Assembly (NCBI GenBank): GCA_035259205.1 | Contig: DATFWO010000413.1 | Location: forward strand, 1-46,890 | DNA from: SG8-41 sp035259205 | Lineage (GTDB): Bacteria; Pseudomonadota; Gammaproteobacteria; Burkholderiales; SG8-41 | DNA length: 46,890 nt | Direction of reading: 5' to 3' | In this document: one piece after another, positions 38,795-46,192 of the stretch | Layout: the number at the start of each line of letters is the position of its first letter | Position numbering within the stretch: the stretch's first letter is position 1 | Made by a program: the position numbers and the translations under genes | The notes under the pieces: generated by a model | What the model was told of the DNA's origin: nothing | The model's database searches: none | What the model saw: only the letters and a program-made list of their open reading frames with translations

Positions 38795-39769
38795 TTATTC
38801 GAGCTTCGTGCCCGAGCGCTTGATGATGTCGCCCCACTTGGCAAGCTCGGCGCGCATATACGCGGCGAACTGCTCGGGTGTCGATTCGACGGCTTCGACG
38901 CCGAGCGTGGCGTAGCGCTCGCCCATGTCGGAGGCGCGCATCGCTTTGCCGAATTCTGCGTGCAGGCGATCGACGATCGGCCGCGGCGTCGCCGCCGGCA
39001 CGACGACGCCATACCAGCCCGCGAGGTCATAGCCCGGGACGCCGGACTCGGCGATCGTCGGATACTCCGGATAGACCCTCGAGCGGGTAGCGGTCGAAGC
39101 CGCGAGCACCCGCAGCCTGCCCGTTTGGACGTAAGGGACAAAAGGCGCCATGTCGGAGAACAGGATCTGGACCTGGCCAGCGATCAGGTCCGGCAGTGCC
39201 GCGCCGGCGCCTTTGTACGGGACGTGAACGAGATCGATCTTCGCCAGGTACTTCAGGTATTCGCCGCACAGGTGGAGCGACGAACCGCTGCCCGAGGACG
39301 CGTAGTTGAGCTGTCCGGGACGTGCCCGGGCGAGCGCGATCAGCTCGCGCATAGTCCTTGCCGGCACCGACGGGTGCACGGCCAACATGAACGCGGCGGT
39401 CGCGACCTGGATCACCGGTGCGACATCGCGCATGAGTTCGTAAGGAAGCTTCGGATAGAGGTTCGGGCTCACCGCGAGCGAGCTGGTCGAGCCGAAGTTG
39501 ATGGTGTAGCCGTCGGGCGCCGCCCTGACGACGGCTTCAGTACCGATCGTTCCTCCGGCGCCGGCGCGGTTATCCACGACGAACTGCTGCCCGGTGGCAG
39601 CCGAGAGCCTTTGCGAGTAGATGCGGCCGAGGATATCAGTCGTCCCGCCGGGCGCGAAGGCAACGATGACACGCACGGGCTTTGCTGGATACGTTTGGGC
39701 GGTCGCGCTCGTCGCGACGGCGGTGAGAAGCAGCAAAATGCGCGCCGCGTTCACGTTCAGTTCCGGCAT
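38795..39769 (-). CDS. Bug family (TTT) substrate-binding protein 4
   Basis: A 324-residue periplasmic protein: signal peptide (ILLLLTAVATSATAQT), YPAKPVRVIVAFAPGGTTD, QQFVVDNRAGAGGTIG, HVPYKGAGAALPDLIAG, TPEQFAAYMRAELAKW and C-terminus IIKRSGTKLE. AGGAG overlaps the stop region of the upstream Bug gene and sits eight bases before the ATG, so the two are cotranscribed. Two adjacent, clearly different Bug genes suggest two related ligands or an old duplication. Confidence 0.92.
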   Translation of the reverse strand: MPELNVNAARILLLLTAVATSATAQTYPAKPVRVIVAFAPGGTTDILGRIYSQRLSAATGQQFVVDNRAGAGGTIGTEAVVRAAPDGYTINFGSTSSLAVSPNLYPKLPYELMRDVAPVIQVATAAFMLAVHPSVPARTMRELIALARARPGQLNYASSGSGSSLHLCGEYLKYLAKIDLVHVPYKGAGAALPDLIAGQVQILFSDMAPFVPYVQTGRLRVLAASTATRSRVYPEYPTIAESGVPGYDLAGWYGVVVPAATPRPIVDRLHAEFGKAMRASDMGERYATLGVEAVESTPEQFAAYMRAELAKWGDIIKRSGTKLE

Positions 39770-39777
39770 TTGCACTC

Positions 39778-40749
39778 CTAGTCCGCGGTCGCGCCCGATG
39801 CCTTGACCACCGTCGCCCACTTCGCCGTTTCGCTCTTCATGAAGGATGCGAACCACTGTGATGTGTTCGGGGCCGGTTCGGCACCTTCGGCCCCGAAGCG
39901 TTCCTTGACGTCCGGCTGCTGCAGTATCGCATTCATTTCCGAGTTCAAGCGCGCGACCATCGCCGAGGACATGCCGGCGGGTCCGAGGAGCCCCCACCAC
40001 TGGGTAATCTCGTATCCCCGCAACCCGGATTCGGCAATGGTAGGCAGATCCGGAATGAGCGGCGAGCGGCGCGCCCCTGTCACGCCCAGCGCGCGCAGCC
40101 GGCTGCCCACCACGAACGGCAGCGCCGGCGGCATCGTCGAGAACATGAGCTGAGTGTGTCCTCCAAGCAAATCTATCAGGGCCGGGCCCGCGCCTTTGTA
40201 TGGAACGTGAATCATATTCACCTGCGCCATGCTCTTGAAGAGCTCCGCTGCAAGGTGCACGGATCCACCGGCCCCGGCCGATGCGTAATTGAGCTGGCCG
40301 GGCTTGGACCGGGCAAACGAGATGAGCTCGCGGACCGACTTGACCGGCAGCGACGGATGCACCACGAGGATGTTGGGCGTGGACCCGTAATAGGCAATGG
40401 GCGTGAGATCCTTGAGCGGATCGTACGGCATGCGCTTGTAAAGGCTGGGATTGATCGTCAGGCTGCCCACCGTCCCTACGAGGAGCGTGTGTCCATCGGG
40501 CGGCGCCTTGGCCACGAGGTCCGAGCCGATGTTACCGCCGCCCCCTCCGCGGTTGTCGATGACGACCTGCGTCCTCAGACGCTCCGAGAGCCTCTGCGCA
40601 GTGATCCGCGCAACGATGTCCGTGCTACCCCCCGGCGCGAAGGGCACGATCACCCGCACCGGCTTGTCGGGGAAACCCTGTGCACCGGCCGGCATGCTCC
40701 CCGCGACGCAGAGGCTGGCTACTATGTGGAGTATTGACCTTCGATTCAT
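39778..40749 (-). CDS. Bug family (TTT) substrate-binding protein 5
   Basis: A 323-residue periplasmic protein: signal peptide ending GSMPAGAQG, FPDKPVRVIVPFAPGGSTD, TQVVIDNRGGGGGNIG, HVPYKGAGPALIDLLGG, and C-terminus WATVVKASGATAD. Its ATG overlaps the stop of the HpcH aldolase gene by four bases, so aldolase and binding protein are made together. That makes the aldolase substrate, or its precursor, the best guess for the ligand. Confidence 0.92.
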   Translation of the reverse strand: MNRRSILHIVASLCVAGSMPAGAQGFPDKPVRVIVPFAPGGSTDIVARITAQRLSERLRTQVVIDNRGGGGGNIGSDLVAKAPPDGHTLLVGTVGSLTINPSLYKRMPYDPLKDLTPIAYYGSTPNILVVHPSLPVKSVRELISFARSKPGQLNYASAGAGGSVHLAAELFKSMAQVNMIHVPYKGAGPALIDLLGGHTQLMFSTMPPALPFVVGSRLRALGVTGARRSPLIPDLPTIAESGLRGYEITQWWGLLGPAGMSSAMVARLNSEMNAILQQPDVKERFGAEGAEPAPNTSQWFASFMKSETAKWATVVKASGATAD

Positions 40750-41546
40750 GAACGCTCGGCGCCGACCCGTTTCTCCATCGCACGGAAAGCGGCGGTCAGC
40801 TTGACACCGCCTTCGCGCAGAAAATCCATTGGAGAAACCGTGAACATCCTCGATCCGATGCGCATGTAGTTACCCATGCGATCGACCGCGTCTTCGGTCA
40901 GGCGGATCGTGTGGCTCATGTACTTTCCGGCCGCGACGCCACGGGCTGCGATCTCGTCGATCGTCTCGAACACGCCCTTGAAGCCGGCCGGCATTCCCAT
41001 CGACTGCCAGAGATCCATGTGACCGACATGGATCACGTCGACGCCCGGAACGGCGCACATCGCCTCCAGGTTCCTGATCGCCCCGACCTCCTCGATCATG
41101 GCGATGACCAGAAGCTCCCGATTGGCCTCGTGAGCCCACTCGGCGTGCCCGGGCAGGCCCACGGTGTAGTTGCCGGAGCGCCCGCGGTTATAGAAAGTGC
41201 GCTCGCCGAGCGGGTGGAAGCGGGTCCACTTCACAATCTCCTTCAGATCGTCCGGGGTGCCGCATCGCGGCATGTGAATGCCCTGCGCGCCCGCGTTCAG
41301 GAACCGCAGGACGAAATCCGCATTGCGCGGCAGGCGCACGATCGGAGTGATGTCGAACGCCTCTGCCGCGCGGATACAATGGACGACCTGCTCGTTGTTC
41401 ATCGGCTCGTGCTCGCAGTCGAAGCTGACAAAGTCGAATCCGACGGCGGCACAGAGCTCGACCAGGTCCGGGGATGGGAAGGCGACGCTCACGCCGATGG
41501 CACATTGGTTGGCGGCGAGCTTCGCTTTCGTCCTGTTGGTACGCAT
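40746..41546 (-). CDS. HpcH/HpaI family aldolase
   Basis: A 266-residue class II pyruvate aldolase-type TIM barrel. Marks: GVSVAFPSPDLVELCAAVGFD, FVSFDCEHEPMN, RLPRNADFVLRFLNAGAQG, HMPRCGTPDDLKEIV, metal-binding Glu in VIAMIEEVGA and Asp in VGHMDLWQSMG. These enzymes split 2-keto-4-hydroxy acids to pyruvate and an aldehyde. AAAGGA precedes the ATG. First gene of a leftward operon with two Bug genes and perhaps the PuuE-like gene. Confidence 0.88.
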   Translation of the reverse strand: MRTNRTKAKLAANQCAIGVSVAFPSPDLVELCAAVGFDFVSFDCEHEPMNNEQVVHCIRAAEAFDITPIVRLPRNADFVLRFLNAGAQGIHMPRCGTPDDLKEIVKWTRFHPLGERTFYNRGRSGNYTVGLPGHAEWAHEANRELLVIAMIEEVGAIRNLEAMCAVPGVDVIHVGHMDLWQSMGMPAGFKGVFETIDEIAARGVAAGKYMSHTIRLTEDAVDRMGNYMRIGSRMFTVSPMDFLREGGVKLTAAFRAMEKRVGAERS

Positions 41547-41647
41547 GCGCGATTCCTTTCTTTGATAGCAAACCAGGGACGGACCACCGTTCTTGCCGCC
41601 TGGACGGAAAAGACATTCAACTCATCCCTCATCCCCAGAAAGCAAAA

Positions 41648-41698
41648 TGGCGCGCCGGACAGGATGAATCTGGGCACTGGCGAGAGGTCTTGATTCTC
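41648..41698 (-). repeat. Dispersed intergenic repeat, copy D
   Basis: Fifty-one bases, the best partner of copy A. On the minus strand: GCCCAGATTCATCCTGTCCG followed by GCGCGCCA. It lies between the SGNH hydrolase and aldolase genes. Confidence 0.6.
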
Positions 41699-41763
41699 GA
41701 CTGACCAGGAAAGACGGGGCCTAAACTTGAGCCCGGCCTAGCCCGGCCCCATTTCGGGTTCTT

Positions 41764-42297
41764 TTATTTGAGAGCATCCATCACCTGCGGCAACAGCCAA
41801 TCGGCGAGAACTGCATGCCCGTCGGCTGTCGGGTGAGTCCCGTCCCTTTGAATCAGGTCGGCGGACATTCCGGGAATTCTCCTGATACCACCGACAACGA
41901 TAACTCGGATTCCTCTTGCCTCCAGACGGCTGCGCAAGCTCGCAACCTGGTTTTCAAAACTTCCCCCCTCCTCTTTTCCCTGGCGGGCATTCGGGGCGCC
42001 CACCTGGAGAATAACCACTCGCGTTCCCTGCGGTACCGCGCTCTCCATGCGGTTTTGCATGTTCTGCAACGTGTCACCATTGATACCCTGATTGACAACA
42101 GTGACGTTGATCCCCTTTGAGCGGAGCAGGGCTTCCAGGCGTGCCGGATAGGCTTCCTGGGCAGAAACACCTTTGCCCTGCGTAATGCTCGCACCAAAAG
42201 CCACGACTTGGGCATAGGCTCCGGAAACGCCTCCGATCGCGCAAGTGCACGCAAGCATGAATACAACGATAGGACGCTCGAAGATATGTTGTTTCAT
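41764..42297 (-). CDS. SGNH/GDSL-type esterase, TAP-like
   Basis: A 177-residue exported hydrolase. The signal peptide ends GGVSGAYAQ. Catalytic Ser37 lies in FGASITQGKG (block I), Gly in NQGINGDT (block II), an Asn in VGAPNARQG (block III) and the Asp152-His155 pair in RDGTHPTADGH (block V). It resembles periplasmic TesA/arylesterase-type enzymes acting on lipids or esters; the substrate is unknown. The inner ATG is selected because it opens the signal peptide. It stands alone between the aldolase gene and a divergent SDR gene. Confidence 0.88.
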   Translation of the reverse strand: MKQHIFERPIVVFMLACTCAIGGVSGAYAQVVAFGASITQGKGVSAQEAYPARLEALLRSKGINVTVVNQGINGDTLQNMQNRMESAVPQGTRVVILQVGAPNARQGKEEGGSFENQVASLRSRLEARGIRVIVVGGIRRIPGMSADLIQRDGTHPTADGHAVLADWLLPQVMDALK

Positions 42298-42542
42298 GCG
42301 AAATCCTGCCGACAGAATCAAGAATGATAAACGCGATTTTGCAGTGGATAGGAATTTCAAACGCCCGTTTATAGCCTCGGGAAATCGAGCCTGGCACGAG
42401 CCTGACCCCAGACGTCCCATCTTTGCGGGACGGGTAACAGTATTCTTGCCGATCCCCGCAGATAGCATTCGCTGAAGATGTGTCTGCCTGTCGACTTGCA
42501 ATTACGGGGGTAGCATAGCCCCATTGCGAAAGGGAGGATCCG

Positions 42543-43382
42543 ATGAGCGAATTCGCTGGCAGGGTCGTGCTGGTCACTGGCTGTGCGCGAGCGCGCGGGA
42601 TTGGCCGCGCGATCGCGGTCGCCTTTGCCCGCGCGGGTGCCGACGTCGTCGTGACGGACGTGGCGGCAGGCGGGACACGCAACGAGAACGAGGAGGGCCT
42701 CGAGGAAATACGCCTCGTGTGGAAGGGCCTCGATAGCCTCGCCGGGGAGATCAAGAGCCTCGGGCGTCGCGTTCTTACGCTGGTCGGAGACGTGAGCCGC
42801 GCTGCTGACGCCGAGCGCTTTGTCGCGGACGCGCTCGCGCAGCTCGGCCGGATCGACGTGCTCGTCAACAACGCCGCCGCCCCCCACGGTGCCGATCGTC
42901 GCCTGCTCTGGGAAATCCCCGAGGAAGCGTGGGATCTGGTGATCGACGTCAATCTCAAGGGCACGTTCCTGATGAGCCGCGCCGTGATCCCTCATATGCT
43001 CGAGCGCGGCAGCGGGCGGATCATCAGCATGGCCTCGGTGTCGGGTAAGCGGGGGACTGCCCGCCGCGGCGCCTACACAGCGTCGAAGTTCGGCGTGATC
43101 GGCCTGACCCAGGTCATGGCCCAGGAGCTGGGAGCCCACGGCATCACGGTCAATGCGATCTGCCCTGGCAGCGTCGACACGAGCCGACGCGAATCAACCT
43201 CCCGGCGCGAGCGGGCCCTCGCCGAGCGCGACCCCAACGCCGCGGTGCTGTCTCTTCCTCCCACGGGCCGCGTCGCGCGTCCTGACGACATCGCCCGCCT
43301 GGCGCTGTTCTTCGCGTCAGAGGCAAGCGACCACATCACAGGTCAAGCCTGGAACGTCGATGGGGGGACGGTGATGCACTGA
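42543..43382 (+). CDS. SDR family oxidoreductase
   Basis: A 279-residue classical short-chain dehydrogenase with the full active site: cofactor loop TGCARARGIGRAI, NNAA (109-112), Ser165, Tyr178 and Lys182 (AYTASK), and WNVDGGTVMH at the end. The cofactor loop is one residue longer than usual, and a loop of about 20 residues (NENEEGLEEIRLVWKG) follows strand 2. The substrate is unknown; a hydroxy-acid or keto-ester is plausible. GGGAGG precedes the ATG. Divergent from the SGNH hydrolase gene. Confidence 0.88.
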   Translation: MSEFAGRVVLVTGCARARGIGRAIAVAFARAGADVVVTDVAAGGTRNENEEGLEEIRLVWKGLDSLAGEIKSLGRRVLTLVGDVSRAADAERFVADALAQLGRIDVLVNNAAAPHGADRRLLWEIPEEAWDLVIDVNLKGTFLMSRAVIPHMLERGSGRIISMASVSGKRGTARRGAYTASKFGVIGLTQVMAQELGAHGITVNAICPGSVDTSRRESTSRRERALAERDPNAAVLSLPPTGRVARPDDIARLALFFASEASDHITGQAWNVDGGTVMH

Positions 43383-43479
43383 ATGCCGGGTGGTGCGACT
43401 GCCGGCGCACCTCGCCACACCGGCGATAACGCTGCCGAGGATCGCGGCTTGAATAACGGAATGTTTCGCAGCAAAGAAA

Positions 43480-43512
43480 AACGGCTTGCGGTGTCACGCA
43501 CCACAAGCCGTT
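43480..43512 (-). terminator. Rho-independent terminator downstream of the AlkB-like gene
   Basis: On the minus strand, AACGGCTTGTGGTG pairs with CACCGCAAGCCGTT (one mismatch) around a five-base loop, then TTTCTTTG follows, giving a T-rich run. It lies about 110 bases after the AlkB-like stop. The 10-base TGGCGCGCCA at 43531-43540 between gene and hairpin equals the start of the dispersed repeat. Confidence 0.75.
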
Positions 43513-43530
43513 GAGGTAGAACTGAAATTG

Positions 43531-43540
43531 TGGCGCGCCA
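43531..43540 (-). repeat. Dispersed intergenic repeat, truncated copy E
   Basis: Only TGGCGCGCCA remains, but it stands at the same side of a hairpin with the same flanks (TCAACGGCTTG, CCGTTTTTCTTTGC) as copy A. Confidence 0.35.
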
Positions 43541-43624
43541 TCTTTTAGGTTATCGCGGTCACCGGAACGCCACCGACGCCCGCATCTTCGAAGTGAGGAG
43601 TGCTTGACCCGCGTGAGACCCCAC

Positions 43625-44296
43625 CTAGCCGTTGCGCTGAGCTTGCGCCGAACTCTGGAAGTTGATGCTAATGCGAGGACTCGCGATGGTGGGGTCCTTC
43701 GGCACGCTGTGTATCCAGTCTTGTTGAGATCGGCCGCCCATCACAACGAGATCGCCCGAAGCGGGTTTGAAAACGACCGAACGACCTCCCGCCCGAGGCT
43801 TGATCAGGAATCGGCGTTGCGCTCCCAGGGTGAGGACCGGAACAATGCATTCAGGTCGTCGACAAGAAAAGTGATCACGATGCCAGCCGGTGCTGTCGTG
43901 TCCGTCGCGGTAAAGGTTCAGCCACAAGCTGTCGTATGTAACACCGTAGTGATGCGACAAGGCTCGCGCGGCCTCGAAAAGCATCGGCTCCGGGACATCG
44001 CGCACGTCGTGGTATTGCGCGGTCAGCCTTGGCTCGCGAAGGACTTTATCGAACATGCGCCGCTCATGTTGTAGCCAAGGTACTGACACCGTCATTTGGC
44101 TAAGCAGAACGTGGGCGCCGGACAGCCAATTGGGTACGACTTCGACCCAGGAGTATTCGTCAAGAGCAACTCGCTTCGCTGTGCGGAAGCATGCATCCAG
44201 CCCGAGCGAGGACACCCCTGACGTAAACAGGTCGTCTTGTTGTCCGAGTGACACCTGTAACGTCAATGCGCTCATGCCAATCGAAGCCTTCGTCAT
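43625..44296 (-). CDS. AlkB-like 2-oxoglutarate/Fe(II) oxygenase
   Basis: A 223-residue protein of the AlkB family, which repairs alkylated bases by oxidative demethylation. Iron ligands are His139 and Asp141 (GWHRDHF) and His196 (DWIHSVPK); the 2-oxoglutarate arginine is Arg208 in SPRISINFQ. LNLYRDGHDSTGWHRD and LTLGAQRRFLIKPR are typical of the shorter ALKBH2/3-like bacterial group. The start is uncertain: ATG at 44296 or the seventh codon after it (44275, MSALTLQV), neither with a strong ribosome site. A terminator follows. It is divergent from the AraC gene across 493 bases. Confidence 0.88.
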   Translation of the reverse strand: MTKASIGMSALTLQVSLGQQDDLFTSGVSSLGLDACFRTAKRVALDEYSWVEVVPNWLSGAHVLLSQMTVSVPWLQHERRMFDKVLREPRLTAQYHDVRDVPEPMLFEAARALSHHYGVTYDSLWLNLYRDGHDSTGWHRDHFSCRRPECIVPVLTLGAQRRFLIKPRAGGRSVVFKPASGDLVVMGGRSQQDWIHSVPKDPTIASPRISINFQSSAQAQRNG

Positions 44297-44789
44297 CGGG
44301 TGACGCCACTCCGCGAGGAAGATGTAAAAGTACTGCTGACACGAGACCGGCGCCCGCAGATACACCCGCCCAAAGAAGCGGTCTGCAATTAAACGGCGAG
44401 GAGCACGAGTCCCGCTACCAGAATCTTTATGAATCGACCACCTACTATGCGGGCTGGGCCGGCCGCGAGGTGCAAGAATAGGTATGGTTGCTGAATCCGA
44501 TGCGTTGCTACACGACAGCTCGACGAAGCAGACCCGCTGGCGCCTGTGTCCAATGTCGTCGCGACATTCTTGCGGTACTATCCACTCTATCGATAGATAG
44601 GGGCATGTCAATGGATAACGCTTGCTGTCAACCTCTACCTATTGATCGACAGCCCTAAATGCGGTGAGGACTTTTGGTGCGAAGCCGATGTTCCGGCAAC
44701 TGGCCTTAACCGGTGACGACGCACTTGATGCAGCGGCAATGTGGATGTCCAGCCGCCGACACGCGCGCTAGTAGAGCGAAATAGAGTTC
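44297..44789. other. Gene-poor gap with possible decayed coding sequence
   Basis: No intact gene is seen. Two short forward stretches read like coding sequence ending in a stop: one of about 30 residues at 44386-44481 (GEEHESRYQNLYESTTYYAG), one of about 25 near 44637-44714 (LLIDSPKCGEDFWCEADVPA). I recognise neither. A small palindrome, CTATCGATAG, sits near 44588. Promoters for the AlkB-like and AraC genes must lie here. Confidence 0.3.
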
Positions 44790-45623
44790 ATGTCCGACCT
44801 CCATACACATCCGCTGCTGATCACCGACACCTTAGCGGTGTGGGATGTCATGTGCGCCGGGGCGTGCCGGCACAAGAGCGCAGAAGAGTGCGCTTGCGAA
44901 ACGTCTATCGTTTTTCCGTACCGCGGCGTGTATGTCCGTCATGTCGGCCGCACAGAGACGATCGCCGAGGCCAACCATGTCATCTTCTTTAACAAGGATG
45001 AGCCCTATCGGGTAAGTCATCCAATTGCGGGCGGCGACTCGAATTTGTCTGTGCGTGTAACCAGCACCGCGCTCCAGGAATTGGCACCCGCAGGGTACCT
45101 TCAAGGCGACAGTCGCGTGTGTTTCAATCGAGCGAGCCTACGCGTGGATGCTCGCGCGCAGGCGCTCGCGGCCCTAGTCCGCCATCAACTGGAGCACGGG
45201 GTGATCGAGACCCTTGAAGCGGAAACGCTCACCCTCACACTTGTTCGGCGTGCACTAGGGGAGCACACGTCGCACGCGTCGTCCGCGACGACCGGGCGTC
45301 AGAAACTCGTGGACCGGGCGAAGCTCGCCCTTGCCTCGGACCTCGATCGACGATGGACTCTTGCGGAGATTGCCGCTGAGATTGGCGGAGTCTCGCCAGT
45401 GTATCTGACCCAGATGTTCCAACAAGTCGAGGGACTCCCGCTTTATCGCTACCAGTTGCAACTGCGTCTTGCACGCGCACTCGACCTGCTGGCGAAGTCC
45501 GCTGACTTGACCAGGCTGGGGCTTGATCTCGGCTTTTCGAGCTATAGCCATTTCAGCGCCGCGTTCAAGCGAGCCTACGCGCAGACGCCGGCGGAGTTTC
45601 AGCGCTCTGCACAGACGCGCTAA
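44790..45623 (+). CDS. AraC family transcriptional regulator
   Basis: A 277-residue regulator. The N-terminal half (about 1-160) is a cupin-like sensor domain with several Cys residues (MCAGACRHKSAEECACE) that could bind metal or sense redox. The C-terminal 100 residues are the double helix-turn-helix: WTLAEIAAEIGGVSPVYLTQ, then RLARALDLLAKSADLTRLGL and GFSSYSHFSAAFKRAYAQTP. The ligand and targets are unknown; a small CxxC reading frame follows 77 bases later. The ATG has only a weak ribosome site. Confidence 0.88.
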   Translation: MSDLHTHPLLITDTLAVWDVMCAGACRHKSAEECACETSIVFPYRGVYVRHVGRTETIAEANHVIFFNKDEPYRVSHPIAGGDSNLSVRVTSTALQELAPAGYLQGDSRVCFNRASLRVDARAQALAALVRHQLEHGVIETLEAETLTLTLVRRALGEHTSHASSATTGRQKLVDRAKLALASDLDRRWTLAEIAAEIGGVSPVYLTQMFQQVEGLPLYRYQLQLRLARALDLLAKSADLTRLGLDLGFSSYSHFSAAFKRAYAQTPAEFQRSAQTR

Positions 45624-45700
45624 AGATCTTGGTAGAACGACTAGGATTTTTGCGCTCCTATTACGTTGGACTGGACGCAGAGTGAAGAGAGAAGCGAATC

Positions 45701-45808
45701 ATGAGTACTTGTGCGGCCTGCGAGTCGCCGCTTCAAGGTGGATCGTTGCGTGTGCTCGTCAACGGTCAGAGGATAGATGTGTGTTCGCTCGCTGCGCCCT
45801 CGCCTTGA
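45701..45808 (+). pseudogene. Small CxxC (zinc-ribbon-like) reading frame, possibly frameshifted
   Basis: A 35-codon frame begins MSTCAACESPLQGGSLRVLV and continues NGQRIDVCS. After that point the alternative frame reads RCALALSDAGRQHPRRAPSG and stops at 45861. Joining them would give a second CxxC (CSRC), the pattern of a small zinc ribbon, so a shift in TCGCTCGCTGCG may have broken it. A weak GAGAG lies upstream. The remaining gap to 46192 (569 bases in all after AraC) shows nothing else I can name. Confidence 0.35.
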
Positions 45809-46192
45809 GTGACGCGGGGCGACAGCATCCACGACGAGCCCCTTCCGGACAGTTCGAGTAACCGATGTGTACTGAGTAGCCCTCATCACCGCACCGACGC
45901 CAGATTGCCCGCATCGAGAAGGTGGTAGACGGTATCAATCGAGCAAGTCGACGCGATCATTTCTAGTCCGTTACGACGCACGCCGGCACTTACTAGTTGC
46001 TAAAGATTTCGATAGCGCGTGCCCGTAGCTGTCGTCTACTCTAATCGAATCTGTCTTGCGTCGCGCGGCCCGCGTCTACATCTTCGACGCGACGGTGTGT
46101 AAATCGTCCTCTAAACGATATGTACCGTCGCTTCAGAAAGATCTCGGGCTCTGAAAACGCGGTTGAGGAACGTCTAGCCGAGGTTTTAGATC

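Noticed and set aside
41703..41763. GC-rich hairpins after the SGNH hydrolase gene as a terminator
   Set aside because: The GGGGCC/GGCCCC arms are separated by more than 20 bases and the T-run is poor; pairing is ambiguous.
44378..44480. A hydrophobic minus-strand stretch resembling a signal peptide
   Set aside because: It has no start codon with a ribosome site and reaches a stop after about 30 residues.
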